From Aestuariivita sp. (GTDB taxonomy: Bacteria > Pseudomonadota > Alphaproteobacteria > Rhodobacterales > Rhodobacteraceae), in NCBI GenBank assembly GCA_018401465.1, contig JAGYKE010000005.1:992001-1056000 (forward strand): a stretch of DNA of 64,000 nucleotides, written 5' to 3'. A program made the position numbers and the translations under genes. This document shows, piece after piece, positions 36,901 to 46,381 of this stretch (positions are counted from its first letter, which is position 1; each line of letters begins with the position of its first letter). The notes beneath the pieces are model-generated. The model was not told the DNA's origin, did not search any database, and saw only the letters and a list, made by a program, of their open reading frames with translations.

Positions 36901-39900
36901 CCGGCCGAGATCACGTCGTTGCCTTCGTCGCCATGCAGGAAGGATGCACCGTCGCCATCGCGGATGATGTCGTCGCCGGGTCCGCCGCGCAGGGTGTTGA
37001 CGCCTGCGCCGCCGATCAGCAGGTCATTGCCCTCGCCGCCCCAGAGGTGGTCATCGCCCAGACCGCCGACAAGGATGTCGCGCTGGTTGGAACCACCAAG
37101 AACGACATGCTCGCCACCGTTGAACTGCAGCAGGTTGTCGTATTCGCGGAGCCCGTCCACCAGCGGGGCATCCACGGTTGCGGTTTCCCGCTGGACCAGG
37201 GACTGGCCCATTGCGCCAAGGAAGGGGTCAATGTCTTCCGAGACCGGATCCGGGATCGACTGCACGGCCTGGTTCACCTCGAGGATGTACTGCATCGACG
37301 AGAAGATCTGAGCCGGGATATGCGCGCCGCCATCCTTGATGTCGGTGTTGCGGGCGATGATCATCGCGAACGAGTTGTTCTCGAGTTCCGCAATCATGTT
37401 CATGCCTGCGGTCCGCGCCAGGTAGTAGAAGCGGTCTGCGTTCTGCAGGTTTTCCATCTGTTGCTGGAACACGAAGCCGAAGGTCGAACCCAGCATGCCG
37501 CCGAAGGGCATTATGGCCTCGGCCAGACCGCCGATCCAGAACTCGACATTGTTGATGCCGGTCTCGACCGCCGCCCAGGCGCCGGTGCCGTTGACGAAGT
37601 CCAGACGGTCGGCCGGTGCGCCCTCGCCACCAAGGACGAGGTCCATCGCTGCAGCGCGCTTGGCTTCCACGGTCGAGGCATTGGTGATGGTGTCATGGGT
37701 GCCGTAGGAGGCGATGAAGTTCACCACCGAAGCGGGGTTCTTCAGGTTCGAGCCGTATTCCAGCCAGTTGGCATAGGGCTTGAGCGCCTCGGACCCGGTC
37801 GCGGCATAGAACTGCTCGCGTGCCGCGTTGAGCGAGGGCACACCGGTTTCCCGGCCCCGCGCGATGTTGAGCGCGGCAAGGTCAAGCGGCAGACCGACAA
37901 GGTTGTCACGCAGTGCGCTGGTGATGAATTCGTCGATACTGGCGCCGGTTTCACGCGTCATGCCGCGCACGACCGCACCTGCTGCCTGATCCTGGGTGAG
38001 CGCCCCGTCCTGGTCAAAGGCCACCGGGTTGAGGAAGGCCTCGATCAGACCGGTCGTGGTGTTCACGCCGTTCGCATCCATGGTGTGGACGTTTTCGGTC
38101 AGCATGGAGTGACCGAAGCGATACACGACATGGGCGAATTCGGCGAAGACCGCGCCATCGATCTCGGCGCTGGCGTTCACGCCGAAGGCAGCAACCTGCG
38201 GCTGGACGTGGCGGGCGAACTCTTCGAACGCGAGGTGCTGATACTGCATCTCGGTCGCGAATTTCGCAGCCTGGAACATGCGTTCGCCATTCCATGCGAG
38301 GGTGTCCACCGTCAGACCGGCAAGATCCGCCGCTTCGATCGGCTCGCGGAGCCACTGGTTGATGAAGGCCACATCGCCGCTTTCGACGATCGTCTGCTTC
38401 ATCGCGGCCACCTGCCGGTTGTGTTCGTTGTGGAACACATGGTGCAGGGCGGTCAGACCGAAGTTTTCATTTCCGCGGCCGTCACCGGCGATGTAGTGCC
38501 GATCCAGCAGTTCGTTGTCGTAGGTTTCGTTCTGGCCGAACTGGTTCGGGATGATCGCATTGCCGGTATCGGCATCGGCATCCGCGGTTTTGACAGCCGT
38601 TTCACCGGTCAGGCGGTTGACCACGAAGGTGCCGGGCACCGCGTTGTGGGCGATGTCTTCAAGGAAGGCATGGCCGTTGCGGACTGCCTGGCTGGCATCG
38701 ACCGGGTTCGCCAGATCACCCTCGACAAGGATGAACTCGGGCTGGGTCGCGTCAGTCGCGAAGGCCGGGTTCACGACGACCAGCTGCGGCATCCCGTTCG
38801 CGCCGGGGATGAAGTTGCCGTAGGGGTCGGTCGCCAGCAGCGGGCCATCGAGGACGTCGCTGTCGTTCAGCTGGATGCCCAGCAGGTTCGCGGCCTGCGC
38901 CTTCACGTCACCCCAGGTGGACATGCCACCGGCAGTACCGTGCAGAAGGTTGCCGTTCGCCACGGGCTTGCCATCGGCGTCGAGCATGTATTCGCGCAGG
39001 AACACCTGGTGCGAGGCATGCGAGCTATAGGTCTGGTTCTGGTCGACCCAGGGAGTGGTCTTGTTCATGTGCTCGCGCACATCGTCCGCCGTGCCCAGGA
39101 TACCATCGGGGCCGGGCTGGTTCGTGGCGCGGGTCAGCACCATGAAGTTGGTGGGCGACGTCGGATCATAGAGCGGGTCATCCGGCATCAGCGGGATGAA
39201 GACCGTGCCGCTGCCGCCCTTGCCGATCATGTCGAGACCATGGTCGAAGAACTGGCCGAACAGGGTCATCCAGCTGTTGTAGGGGGCCGACAGACCTTCG
39301 TCCGGCGCCACGTCGGGCAGCATGACGTTGTTGCCGTCCATCTCGATGCCATGCGTGACCAGCATCGTGTCGAGAGTGGTCTGAGCCGTGGCAAGGGCCA
39401 CTTCGGCGATTGCCAAGTCACTCGCCGCCGTGGTCAGGGCCGTGGTCAGACGGCTGACTTCAGCGCCCGCATCGGACACTTGAGTGTCCAGCACGGCAAG
39501 TTCGGCTACACCGGCAGAATGAGCATCTGCCGCCAAGGTAGCTGCCTCCAGCGCCGCGTCGACGATGTCCTGCTGTGCGAACACTGCGTCCTGGGCCGCC
39601 AGAATGGCTTCGTTCTGGCCCCCGGTCAGATCCAGTTGCTGATCGCCGCCCGCCGGTGTGGGCTCGAGCGGGGTCAGTACGCCCGGAATGGTCGTCTGCT
39701 CGGAGAGGAGCGTGTCGACCAGCGCCTGCGCGGCATCGCGCTGTTCCGTGAGGGTCGCGACCAGATCATTGGCGCCGTTCAGCGCGTTCAGAGCCTGGAT
39801 CGCGGCGGCATCCGCCTCGTTGTCGAGCCTGATCGCAGTGTTCAGAACCGCCGCGGCTGCGTCGGCCTCCTGCCGTTCAGTGGTCCGGCGCAGGGCCGCG

Positions 39901-40916
39901 GCATTCATCTGGGCGAAATTCGCGGCCGGGTTGATCAGATAGGCGGCAAAGGCACTCGCGAAGGCCGTCTGCGCAGCAGTCGCTTCGCCAGCTTCGATGC
40001 CATTGGCGACTTGCGCTGCATCACGGTCAAGCTGCGTCTGATCGGCCACCTGCTGCGCGCTCTGGAATGCGGCGGTAAGGGCCTCGAAGTCCGCCTGCGC
40101 ATTGGCGAGGCTGGTTTCAAGGGCACTCAGTTCGCTCTGCGCAGTCAGAAGGCGGTCATTCAAATCATCCAGCGGCACGCCCTCGCCGAGGCCCGTGTTC
40201 ACAGGAGTCGGCAACGGGATCAGACCCGGCGAGACGGTCAACCCGTCCAGCTCGGCCTGGAGCCTGTCCAGTTCCAGCTCTGCGTCTGCAAGGATGGCAT
40301 CGGCATCGGTCTTCGCGGTTTCGAGCTGCCCGACTTCCAGCGCCTTCGCATCACGCGCATCGGTGGCGGCCTGGGCTACGCTCTGGGCCGTGTTCAGCGC
40401 AGCGGCCAAGACCTCGGGCTGCAGCGCCATCGTGGCAGCCTGTGCGTCCAGAACCGCCGTGTGCGCGGCCGAAACGGCCTGCGAGGTGGCCAGCATGGCC
40501 TGACCGGTCATGCCGGCATGGCTGAGCGCGGCCGCAATCACGGCGGGGTTGGACAGGGTCTGATCCGCAACCAGGTTCGAGATGATCCGGGGTTCGGCAT
40601 CAAAGACCGAACCGGAGGTCTGCGCGTAAGAGGTCGGGCCTGCCAGCGGAGCGCGCGGGTTGGCGTCGGCCAGGTGCGCGCTTTCGGGCTGTGTCAGATA
40701 GGTGGATTCGAGCAGGCGCGGCATCACGCGGTCTGCCGATCCGAATTCCTCGCGCCCCGGCGTGAGGTTGTTCAGCGTCCCGTCCACCAGACGCAGGCCG
40801 TAAGGCAGCAGCGGGTTCTGGACCAGATCGGTCAGAGGCGTTCCGGCAGCATGCTGTTCTGCGATAAGGATCTGGTCGAGGATGTGCGCCAGATCGTTTT
40901 TGTTCACGTAAACCAT
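30999..40916 (-). CDS. Giant RTX protein with two animal-type heme peroxidase domains
   Basis: This protein has 3305 residues. The N-terminus ([16 protein letters not shown]) and an Ala-rich coiled coil (about 130-510) come first. Peroxidase domain 1 has distal Asp 558/His 559 ([10 protein letters not shown]), Arg 814 and Glu 817 ([10 protein letters not shown]) and proximal His 936 (YRFGHSML). RTX nonapeptides follow at about 1270-1440, then beta-rich repeats with further RTX units to about 2050. Peroxidase domain 2 has Asp 2278/His 2279 ([10 protein letters not shown]), Arg 2466/Glu 2469 ([10 protein letters not shown]) and proximal His 2563 (YRFGHSQIG). A 35-unit Pro/Glu/Ala pentapeptide stalk (about 2845-3018), RTX repeats (about 3045-3150) and a C-terminal secretion-type end (NLEQDDFLL) complete it. 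Residues that bind and covalently link heme in mammalian peroxidases are kept in both domains. It is the likely main cargo of the type I system. Confidence 0.93.
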   Translation of the reverse strand: MVYVNKNDLAHILDQILIAEQHAAGTPLTDLVQNPLLPYGLRLVDGTLNNLTPGREEFGSADRVMPRLLESTYLTQPESAHLADANPRAPLAGPTSYAQTSGSVFDAEPRIISNLVADQTLSNPAVIAAALSHAGMTGQAMLATSQAVSAAHTAVLDAQAATMALQPEVLAAALNTAQSVAQAATDARDAKALEVGQLETAKTDADAILADAELELDRLQAELDGLTVSPGLIPLPTPVNTGLGEGVPLDDLNDRLLTAQSELSALETSLANAQADFEALTAAFQSAQQVADQTQLDRDAAQVANGIEAGEATAAQTAFASAFAAYLINPAANFAQMNAAALRRTTERQEADAAAAVLNTAIRLDNEADAAAIQALNALNGANDLVATLTEQRDAAQALVDTLLSEQTTIPGVLTPLEPTPAGGDQQLDLTGGQNEAILAAQDAVFAQQDIVDAALEAATLAADAHSAGVAELAVLDTQVSDAGAEVSRLTTALTTAASDLAIAEVALATAQTTLDTMLVTHGIEMDGNNVMLPDVAPDEGLSAPYNSWMTLFGQFFDHGLDMIGKGGSGTVFIPLMPDDPLYDPTSPTNFMVLTRATNQPGPDGILGTADDVREHMNKTTPWVDQNQTYSSHASHQVFLREYMLDADGKPVANGNLLHGTAGGMSTWGDVKAQAANLLGIQLNDSDVLDGPLLATDPYGNFIPGANGMPQLVVVNPAFATDATQPEFILVEGDLANPVDASQAVRNGHAFLEDIAHNAVPGTFVVNRLTGETAVKTADADADTGNAIIPNQFGQNETYDNELLDRHYIAGDGRGNENFGLTALHHVFHNEHNRQVAAMKQTIVESGDVAFINQWLREPIEAADLAGLTVDTLAWNGERMFQAAKFATEMQYQHLAFEEFARHVQPQVAAFGVNASAEIDGAVFAEFAHVVYRFGHSMLTENVHTMDANGVNTTTGLIEAFLNPVAFDQDGALTQDQAAGAVVRGMTRETGASIDEFITSALRDNLVGLPLDLAALNIARGRETGVPSLNAAREQFYAATGSEALKPYANWLEYGSNLKNPASVVNFIASYGTHDTITNASTVEAKRAAAMDLVLGGEGAPADRLDFVNGTGAWAAVETGINNVEFWIGGLAEAIMPFGGMLGSTFGFVFQQQMENLQNADRFYYLARTAGMNMIAELENNSFAMIIARNTDIKDGGAHIPAQIFSSMQYILEVNQAVQSIPDPVSEDIDPFLGAMGQSLVQRETATVDAPLVDGLREYDNLLQFNGGEHVVLGGSNQRDILVGGLGDDHLWGGEGNDLLIGGAGVNTLRGGPGDDIIRDGDGASFLHGDEGNDVISAGGGIGELLFGGAGNDALLMGQDDAAEAFGMDGNDFILGGAGAEFMFGGEGDDWIEGGDGVDMVFGDNGDPFDASRAIGHDVLDGGANDGDLWGEGGDDILIQREGVLTNEGGLGHDWVIHKDATVGADIDLTRRLELPGMDVLEDRYNNVEAASGTQLDDRLFGDDRMGTDIPVADIPGVPFDPIDNEVTFFGNELTQAGVDRIAGLRELLGNLMGTGPLETFSGGNILLGGGGSDIIQGRGGDDVIDGDKYLNVRISVRDPNDRGTELRSINSLAEIAAELLDGTINPGQLEIVREILDGGQEGDVDVAVYYDVRENYIILSHADGSVTVSHIDVTDGPNPIDPNNGRPNPINGDGTDRLTNIEILRFADQDVDLRTATLDSTTITGTPLDDDLTGTPFNDVIFGLDGDDEINGGAGNDVIFGGLGVDVIVWDAPNGGYDIVDGGANRDGETDLDMVTINADGTETAITMYTVAAWVDRGGITLEPLSEIVITRTVGGVETAIMEIRGIEEITINGVLGIQTITAIGDFTQTSLAPNTIFVNGTAGQEVIDFAGFLSNQRLVVDAGAGGDTITGGAGNDLLMAGDGNDQITWSVGGGSDVVDGGAGEDLYIVNGDGADETFRVYSADAWTGAALEVGTDIVITRNAGAGEEVIGQLRNIEEIQINTAGGVNAVEVIGDFTGTALNFNTISVNTEGQVNVDVTQRLSTHRVFVDVGGTAENVPASLNVAGVVTEGDVFVIPVDPATLTRTVNGLTVTETGEGFTMTYTVEAADAFPVLVQSGTQMAADLRGLATVNEQTGVPEGFEFGVLTRGAILVTQDDIAALEYMVGARAVAPILPAEAGEPANNEPADLLQEVRDLTGLANNPTNPELSGGATLPYLRVTEARYAGIGEDGAGIVNPVFADLDARAISNALGTQDADAAKAATVNMFMMSFGQYFDHGLTFIPKGTNPNGEALAPIQIGGEGSSRNPLDNNPADLTRGSVIGYDADGTPLHENITSPVVDQNQVYGSSNLIGQLLRESDGQNGVGSKILMGVEDPSAPGFQLMSTLRETLDHHIDAGTVFKGAGLPAEGMTLLEYYPGLRVDGTYDAGLVQQLSANFMGEGWPLLIDTNRFMNLLDHYVGGDGRANENVGLTAVHTIWARNHNYHVDQIDAAGFNGTVEELFQAARILNIGEYQQVVFNDFADSLLGGLQGSGRHGHDEYNPNADARISHEFAAAAYRFGHSQIGEMMTLKDADGNSFDVPLFDLFLNPTNDPSAFLGPLPQGYVPQPGYAQHGVANILGGLIEQPSEEIDTQVVNAVRTDLVRSPADLFAFNVARGRDLGVGTMNQVRADLAASDSPYIIEAIDQSDFAMTPYTSWEDFQARNGLSDAQIEQFKTAYPDLVLSGEALTQFQLVNPDIALVDNQDGTMTVNGIDRVDLWVGGLAEQHINGGVVGHTFWVLIHEQLDRLQEGDRFYYIDRIGDLPVYNDFISNITMGDVVSRNTGLTDLPLDVLSHVPEVVAAPAPLDPAPLDPAPLDPAPLDPAPQEPAPQEPAPQEPAVEEPAVEEPAVEEPAVEEPAVEEPAVEEPAVEEPAVEEPAVEEPAVEEPAVEEPAVEEPAVEEPAVEEPAVEEPAVEEPAVEEPAVEEPAVEEPAVEEPAVEEPAVEEPAVEEPAVEEPAVEEPAVEEPAVEELAVEAPVTEAPAEEDTLAQRMVLSTNAAGVLIGAMAGDVLRGGEGSDLLMGEGGDDIIMGGACNDDIFGGDGNDMLYGDSGNDRIFGDAGDDVIVGGTGSDMLYGGEGNDTFIGMDGDGNDIIFGGSGYDTIDYSAITENLEIILGNAGTERGSVSGATQSDTLWSIENVIGGSGDDRIVASEATNILDGGDGNDTFVFNTTSSADGTTILGFSAGDVLCFSGIDADSTTGMRDQFTLMGRDAEIGAGQLTFSHETGDGQDFTLVMGMTDKGAFEMKVMGHHNLEQDDFLL
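31861..32385. repeat. 35 tandem 15-bp units encoding a Glu-Pro-Ala stalk
   Basis: From 31861 to 32385 the sequence is an unbroken array of 15-bp units. One diverged unit (ELAVE) is followed by 27 near-identical units TCCTCCACTGCGGGT (encoding EPAVE on the minus strand, differing only at a synonymous T/C), then three EPAPQ and four DPAPL units. The array stays in frame. It encodes an acidic, proline-rich stalk between peroxidase domain 2 and the final RTX block. Copy number is probably unstable. Confidence 0.95.
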
Positions 40917-41526
40917 CAGATTGTTCCCTATCTCTCGTTAAGTCGGAATCGCGGCCCTGAGCTCGCGATCTTTGGGAACACTCATGCCGGTTCATCGGGT
41001 CTGACGGATGTGCGCATTGTCGAACCTCTTCCAGCACCAAGGGTCCGGTCCGGATCAGACTTTGGTCTGAGAATCTGGCCTTTCGCCGGTTTCTTCGAGA
41101 ACCGAGCGCAGAAATGCCGCTGCGCGCCTTCAAAGATACGGGCGACCCCTGTCGCTGTTTCGATGCCACACGGCATGCAGAGTTCCTCTTTGAATACGTG
41201 CAAAAGACGAATGGAGAAGACCTGCCAGAAGTGACCCGGTGCCGGGTTTGGGCAGATCCCTGGCGCGGCGAATGTGCACCTGCGCGATTACGTTCCGGTC
41301 GCCGCTCGGGCGTCGTCAGGCGGGCCAACGGTCGGGACCCGTGGCACCACCGGGCGGAACCGACACAAGAAGAGTGTGAGGCCCGAGGCCACCCAAGGTT
41401 CTTCGCAGGCGCAATTCGTGTGCGGCCCGGTCGCCGTGAAGGCCCCCGGGAAGGAATACCGCCTTTATTGATCGACAAAAGGCGCCACCGATTCCCCCTG
41501 CCGGCAATTCCGGCTATCTCGGGAAA
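40917..41526. other. Divergent promoter region of giant peroxidase and antiporter
   Basis: This 610-bp interval lies between the starts of the giant peroxidase (minus) and the antiporter (plus). It includes a small inverted repeat (TCAGAC TTTG GTCTGA, 41055-41070) about 140 bp upstream of the peroxidase start, which could be an operator half-pair. Frames open here (such as 41114-41554) have no motif or ribosome site. The giant gene is preceded by GAGAGATAGGGAACAATCTG. Confidence 0.45.
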
Positions 41527-44064
41527 ATGGATATTGTTCTCGTCACGACGGTGATCGCGTCGCTCTTTCTCGTGATCGGCGCGGCTGAGCCGCTCGCCCT
41601 GCGCCTTCGTCTGCCCTACAGCGTGATCCTTGCGGTGCTTGGGGTGCTGATCGGCGCGGGCGCGACCTTCTTTCTGCGCACGGAACTGACGGATGCCCTA
41701 AATCCGGTGGCCGAGGCGATTCTGGGGCTGCCGATCCGGTCCAACGTCTTCCTCTATCTCTTCCTGCCGACGCTGCTGTTTCAGGCGACGCTGGGGATGA
41801 ACCTGCGCCGGATGCTCGACGACTGGGTGCCGATCCTGGTGCTGGCCGTCGTGGCCGTGGTCGTGGCGACGTTCAGCGTGGGCTATGCCCTGTCCTGGGC
41901 AAGCGCGCTGCCGCTCGCGGCCTGTCTTCTGATCGGCGCCATCGTATCCACGACCGACCCTTCGGCGGTGGTGACGATCTTCCGCTCGATCTCGGCGCCG
42001 CGCCGTCTGGCGCGGATCATCGAGGGCGAAAGCCTGCTGAACGACGCCGCCGCGATCGCGCTTTTCGGCCTGTTCATGGCCTTCGTCATGCTGGGGGTGC
42101 CCGACCCCGACCTCGGCGAGGCCCTGGCGCGCTTCCCTGTACTGATCGCGGGCGGGGCCTTCGTCGGCTGGGTGGCCGCGCGGGTAGCGGTCTGGCTCAT
42201 GGCGCTCTTCTCGCGCCACGAACTGGCGCAGATCTCGATCTCTGTCGCGCTGCCTTACCTCGCCTTCATCGGGGCGGAACAGAGCATCGGCGCCTCGGGC
42301 GTCATTGCGGTCGTCGCAGCGGGGCTGACGCTGAACCTGACCGGGCCCGGACGCCTGCCGCCGCAGGCCTGGGCAAATCTGCGCTATCTCTGGGACGTGC
42401 TGGCGCATTGGGCCGGGGCGCTGATCTTCATTCTGGCCGCGCTGCTGATCCCCCGACTGCTTGAAGAGGTGCGCATCGGGGATTTCCTTCTGGTCGGCGT
42501 GGTGATCCTGGCCGCCATGGCCGCGCGGGTGGTGATCCTGTTCGGGCTTCTGCCGCTGCTGACGAAGCTGCGGCTGTCGCCCCCGGTCGAGCGGCCCTAC
42601 CGCGTCGCCATCCTCTGGGGCGGCTTGCGGGGCGCGGTGACGCTTGCGCTGGCGCTTGCCGTGACCGAAAGCTTCCGCGTCCCCGACGGCATCCAGCGCA
42701 TTGTCGGTATTCTCGCCACCGGCTTCGTGCTGTTCACGCTGTTCGTGCAGGGGACCACGCTGCGCTGGGTCATCGGGCGGCTTGGCCTTGACCGGCTGTC
42801 GCCCATCGACGAGGCGCTGTCGCGGCAGGTGGTCGCCGTGGCCCTGCAGACCGTGCGCGAGGACGTGGCGCGCACCACCGAGAACTACGATCTGGAACAC
42901 GACACTGTGCGCTCCGAGGCCAAGCGCTTTGGCGAACGGCTGGACACGGCGGTGAAGTCGGCCGAGGACAGCGCCGACATCCTCGACCGCGACCGCATCA
43001 CGCTGGGTCTGATCGCGCTGGCCGGCCATGAACGCGACATGATCCTCGCCCGCATGCGCGAGCGGACGATCTCGGCGCGCATGGCGGAACAGGTGCTCTC
43101 CGATGCCGACCGGCTGATCGAGGGTGCGCGCAGCCAGGGCCGCGCCGGCTATAACCGCGCGGCGCGCCGCAGCATCGTCTATGGCCGGGGCTTCCGCATC
43201 GCCGTGGCGCTGAACGGCCGGTTGCGCCTGCCGATGCCGCTGGCGCGCATGACGGCGGATCGCTTCGAGCTCCTGCTGTCGCAGCGGCTGATCCTGCGCG
43301 ATCTGGGCACCTTCATCGACGGGCGCATCCGCCGCATTCACGGGCGGCGGGTGGCAGAGCTTCTGCACGAACTGCTCGCCCGCCGGATCGAGGCGGTCGA
43401 AACCGCGCTCGAGGGCCTGCGCCTGCAATATCCCGGCTATGCCGAAGAGCTCGAGCGCCGCTTCATCCGCCGCACCGCGCTCCGGCTGGAAGAACGGGAA
43501 TACACCGCGATGCGCGAGGACGGGCTGATCGGAGCCGAGGTCTACACATCGCTGATGCAGGATCTCGACGCCCGCCGGGCTGCCGCCGAAGAGCGCCCGC
43601 ATCTCGACATTGCGCTGCAGGGTGCCGAACTGGTCCGGCAATTCCCGCCCTTCGCCGAACTCGACGATACCGCGCTGAAGCGCCTCGGGCGCGCGCTGCG
43701 GACCCGCTATGTGAATGCAGGCGAGGCGATCATCCGCAAGGAAAATGCCGTCAAAAGCGTGTTCTTCATCGCCTCGGGCGCGGTGGAACTGGAAACCGCC
43801 GGCCAGACCTGGCGGCTTGGCCGCGGCGAGATGTTCGGGCAGATGGCGATCCTGATGAAGAGGGTCCCTCGCGTGGAGGTGCGTGCCATCGCGCCCTCGA
43901 CGCTGCTGGTGCTCGACGAGGCCCGGTTCCGCCGTCTGCTGGACCGGAGCCAGGCCCTTCAGGACGCAGTCCGCGCGAGCGCGGAAAAGCGCGGGATAGA
44001 CCCGGACCACCTGTTCGAAGACATGAAGGTCGACCGCCCTGCAGAAGGCGGGATATCGGCCTGA
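41527..44064 (+). CDS. CPA1-type Na+/H+ antiporter with C-terminal cyclic-nucleotide-binding domain
   Basis: This 845-residue protein has an N-terminal membrane part of about 12 helices (about 1-410) typical of NhaP/NHE exchangers. Conserved signatures include STTDPSAVVTIFRS and EGESLLNDAAAIALFG, the latter with the ion-binding Asp. A long cytosolic helical region (about 420-690) follows, then a CAP_ED-like domain (about 695-820, with GRGEMFGQMAILMKRVPRVEVRA). It should exchange Na+ or K+ for protons at the inner membrane, gated by cAMP or cGMP. Its cNMP domain is the third cyclic-nucleotide element in this window. Confidence 0.92.
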   Translation: MDIVLVTTVIASLFLVIGAAEPLALRLRLPYSVILAVLGVLIGAGATFFLRTELTDALNPVAEAILGLPIRSNVFLYLFLPTLLFQATLGMNLRRMLDDWVPILVLAVVAVVVATFSVGYALSWASALPLAACLLIGAIVSTTDPSAVVTIFRSISAPRRLARIIEGESLLNDAAAIALFGLFMAFVMLGVPDPDLGEALARFPVLIAGGAFVGWVAARVAVWLMALFSRHELAQISISVALPYLAFIGAEQSIGASGVIAVVAAGLTLNLTGPGRLPPQAWANLRYLWDVLAHWAGALIFILAALLIPRLLEEVRIGDFLLVGVVILAAMAARVVILFGLLPLLTKLRLSPPVERPYRVAILWGGLRGAVTLALALAVTESFRVPDGIQRIVGILATGFVLFTLFVQGTTLRWVIGRLGLDRLSPIDEALSRQVVAVALQTVREDVARTTENYDLEHDTVRSEAKRFGERLDTAVKSAEDSADILDRDRITLGLIALAGHERDMILARMRERTISARMAEQVLSDADRLIEGARSQGRAGYNRAARRSIVYGRGFRIAVALNGRLRLPMPLARMTADRFELLLSQRLILRDLGTFIDGRIRRIHGRRVAELLHELLARRIEAVETALEGLRLQYPGYAEELERRFIRRTALRLEEREYTAMREDGLIGAEVYTSLMQDLDARRAAAEERPHLDIALQGAELVRQFPPFAELDDTALKRLGRALRTRYVNAGEAIIRKENAVKSVFFIASGAVELETAGQTWRLGRGEMFGQMAILMKRVPRVEVRAIAPSTLLVLDEARFRRLLDRSQALQDAVRASAEKRGIDPDHLFEDMKVDRPAEGGISA

Positions 44065-44328
44065 CCCCGAGACCGATCCGCACCGAAGACGATGACGTGG
44101 CACAGGTCATGCGTCGTTGGAGTGACGCTCTGCCCGCTGAACACCGGACTTTTTGAAGCTGGAGTTTTCTGCACAGCTTTTCTGGCTGAGAGAGGCGCTC
44201 AGAACGAGGACGTCAACGACGTTTCTCGACTCCGCCAGAAGCCGGGGCACGCGGAGCCGCGTCGGTATGGCCTACGGGAAAGAGGGGCAGGACCACCCCA
44301 ACGTTTCCCAGAATCTTCATTCACTTAC

Positions 44329-44354
44329 AGGGAAACAGTGGCGGACCGAGGAGG
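44329..44354 (+). repeat. Left attachment-site copy (3' end of tRNA-Arg)
   Basis: The core AGTGGCGGACCGAGGAGG equals the end of the tRNA-Arg gene at 60594-60611, in the same orientation. The extended match is 26 bp with one C/T difference. It lies 265 bp after the antiporter stop, and is the displaced tRNA end expected at the distal border of a tRNA-targeting island. Confidence 0.75.
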
Positions 44355-44404
44355 GCCATCAGAAACCACTAGAAACAACGCGTTGACGAAGTCTACACCG
44401 TCGA

Positions 44405-44728
44405 ATGGGCTCTCCCAAGACCATTCGCGTGGACCAGGGCACTGAGTTCGTGTCGCGCGACATGGACCTGTGGGCCTATCAGCGCGGTGTCGTCCTCAAC
44501 TTCTCGCGTCCGGGAAAACCGACGGACAACGCGTTCATCGAAGCGTTCAACGGCCGCTTCCGCACGGAATATCTGAACAAGCACCGGTTCCTGACGCTTG
44601 CGGACGCCGCCGAAAAGTTGGAGGCTTGGCGTAGATACTACAACGAGGAACGGCCACACGGCGCGATTGGCAACAAAGCCCCGATCACGCTGACGAAATC
44701 GGGGGGCAACACCAGCCTGTCACCCTGA
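44405..44728 (+). pseudogene. IS3-family transposase (OrfB), C-terminal remnant
   Basis: This 107-residue frame matches the end of an IS3 DDE transposase. It has the second catalytic Asp (RVDQGTEFVSRDMDLWAY), the Glu region (SRPGKPTDNAFIEAFNGRF) and the typical end (LEAWRRYYNEERPHGAIG). The first Asp and the N-terminal half are missing, and no OrfA is present, so the element is truncated and inactive. It lies 50 bp from the island's left border. Confidence 0.9.
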
Positions 44729-44733
44729 GCAAA

Positions 44734-44884
44734 GCCGGAAAACTCTGCCTTCGGGCGGTCCAACGTTGGGGGCCAGATCAGAAGCCTGAAAACTCTGCCT
44801 TCGGACGGTCCAACGTTGGGGGTCAGAGCACGAGCACGAGCCCGGAAATTCCAGTTTCCGGCGGTCCAGAGATGGGGAGCAGCG
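44734..44884. repeat. Tandem 50-bp repeat at the IS end (two good copies, one diverged)
   Basis: Two 50-bp copies, each with CTCTGCCTTCGG(G/A)CGGTCCAACGTTGGGGG as key parts, start at about 44734 and 44784. A third diverged copy (TTCCGGCGGTCCAGAGATGGGG) follows from about 44842. The GGAAA...CGGTCCA...GGGG pattern resembles terminal sequences of IS3 elements. The copies may mark repeated insertion at the same end. Confidence 0.7.
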
Positions 44885-44885
44885 C

Positions 44886-45203
44886 AACCACAAGAAAAAG
44901 ATGATCACTCGCGGCGGGCACAAGATTTATAACGCCATGGTCGAAAGCGTGCTGATCGCATGGCTCGGTGTGATCAAGGCGGCGGTGGTGCCGCGCCCCT
45001 GTCCGATCCTGGGCGAAAGGGTTCATGCCGTCGTGAAGGTCAAGGTTGGCGCGTTGTCCGAACGTGATCTGCGCCGCTATTGCGCCGGGCAATTGTCGGA
45101 TTACCAGCGCCCCTAAATCTATGCGCTGATCGCTGATCCGCTGCCGTGCAATGCCTATGAAAACATCATGAAACGCCTGATCGCGGCAGCGCCCGCGGCA
45201 TGA
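44886..45203 (+). pseudogene. AMP-dependent acyl-CoA synthetase/ligase, C-terminal remnant with nonsense codon
   Basis: Read in one frame, HKKKMITRGGHKIYNAMVES resembles the A8-A10 region of ANL enzymes (usual pattern RxKDMIxxGGxNIYPxEVE). It is followed by ILGERVHAVVKVKVG, LSERDLRRYCAGQLSDYQRP, a TAA stop, then IYALIADPLPCNAYENIMKR to a normal-looking end at TGA 45203. The TAA is one base away from a CAA Gln codon. The usual catalytic Lys region (GK) reads YENIMK. The N-terminal 400 or more residues are gone. Confidence 0.85.
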
Positions 45204-45327
45204 ACTGCGGCTCCGAAATGGGCATTGTTGTCGCGCATTCCCCCATCGCGCGGCAATGTGCTGGCGTAACCGGTCAGATGACCCATCAGTGTAGCGTGAT
45301 CGTGTGGAAAACGATTGCGCCCGAGGG

Positions 45328-46371
45328 TCACCCCTGCGGCAAGACCCATCCGCCGACGAGGGCGACCGACAGCATTTCATCCGTGCGCGCGCGCTGCGGC
45401 AGGCTCATCACTAATGCTTCGTCCAGCATGTTTAGGCGCACGCACACTTCCCAATGGTCGCCGCGATAGGCACAGGTCAGCACACGGGCTGGCACGCCGT
45501 CCGGGGCAAGCCGCAGATCCCCCGGGCGCAGCAGGATCTGCGCCGGGCCGAGCCGGGCTATGCTGACGCGGGCCGTAAGGTCAAGACCCGGCAACACGCG
45601 CACCATGGCCTGACCGGGTGCGACCGCCGTGACCGTGCCCGGCACCACCGCGCCGCGTCCGATGAACCCGGCGACAAAGGCGTTGGCGGGGCGGTCATGC
45701 AGGTCTGCGGGCGTCGCGATCTGTTCGAACCGCCCGGCGCGCATCACGGCCACCAGATCGGACAGGGCCATCGCCTCGCGCTGGTCATGGGTGATGAACA
45801 GCGTGGTGGCCCCGGCCCGGGCATGAAAGGCGGCCATCTCCTCTTCCATCGCGGCGCGCAGATGCGGGTCCAGATTGGCCAGCGGTTCATCCATCAGCAC
45901 GGTCCTGGCCCCGGCCGCCAGACAGCGCGCCAGCGCCACCCGTTGCCGTTGCCCACCCGACAGGTCGGCGGGCCTGCGATCCCCGAACCCGTCCAGTGCC
46001 ACGCTATGCAGATGTTGCGCCGCCGCCGCGCGGGCGGCAGACCGCCCAAGGCCCGTGGCCGCGATGGGAAAGGCGATGTTGTCCAGCACATCCATATGCG
46101 GCCACAGCGCGTAGGACTGGAACACCACGCCCACGCCGCGATCCTCGGGGGGGACATGCAGGCCCGGCCCCGCCACCGGACGGTCCCCCAGCCGGATCGT
46201 GCCTGCGTCCAGCGGCTCCAGCCCGGCGATCGTCCGCAGCAAGGTGGATTTGCCACAGCCGGACGGACCCAGCACGGTGAAAAAGCATCCGGTGGGGATG
46301 TTGGCCGACAGGTCATCGACGGCACGCGCGACTCCATAGCGGCGGGTCAGGTTGGACAGGGTGATCGACAT
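45328..46371 (-). CDS. ABC transporter ATP-binding protein, Fe3+/spermidine (FbpC/PotA) type
   Basis: This 347-residue ATPase has Walker A (LGPSGCGKSTLL), the Q loop (VVFQSYALWPH), signature (LSGGQRQRVALA), Walker B (TVLMDEPLANLD) and the H loop (LFITHDQREAM). A C-terminal TOBE-like domain (about 235-340) follows. It powers import through the double permease encoded 10 bp upstream on the same strand. The ligand is set by the binding protein at the operon head. Confidence 0.93.
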   Translation of the reverse strand: MSITLSNLTRRYGVARAVDDLSANIPTGCFFTVLGPSGCGKSTLLRTIAGLEPLDAGTIRLGDRPVAGPGLHVPPEDRGVGVVFQSYALWPHMDVLDNIAFPIAATGLGRSAARAAAAQHLHSVALDGFGDRRPADLSGGQRQRVALARCLAAGARTVLMDEPLANLDPHLRAAMEEEMAAFHARAGATTLFITHDQREAMALSDLVAVMRAGRFEQIATPADLHDRPANAFVAGFIGRGAVVPGTVTAVAPGQAMVRVLPGLDLTARVSIARLGPAQILLRPGDLRLAPDGVPARVLTCAYRGDHWEVCVRLNMLDEALVMSLPQRARTDEMLSVALVGGWVLPQG

Positions 46372-46381
46372 GGGGCCCCTT

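Noticed and set aside
31029-41234. A 3401-codon open frame on the plus strand, opposite the giant peroxidase
   Set aside because: It is the mirror of the minus-strand gene: the repeats read as HCGFL runs, and no family motif is present. The peroxidase and RTX motifs fix the true strand. High GC at third positions removes stop codons from this antisense frame.
41698-44103. 801-codon antisense frame over the antiporter
   Set aside because: Composition is typical of a GC-rich shadow (Gln, Arg, His), and the plus-strand protein has clear antiporter and cNMP motifs.
44092-44445. Frame of 117 codons crossing the left island border
   Set aside because: It crosses the attachment repeat and enters the IS3 remnant in another frame; no motif is seen.
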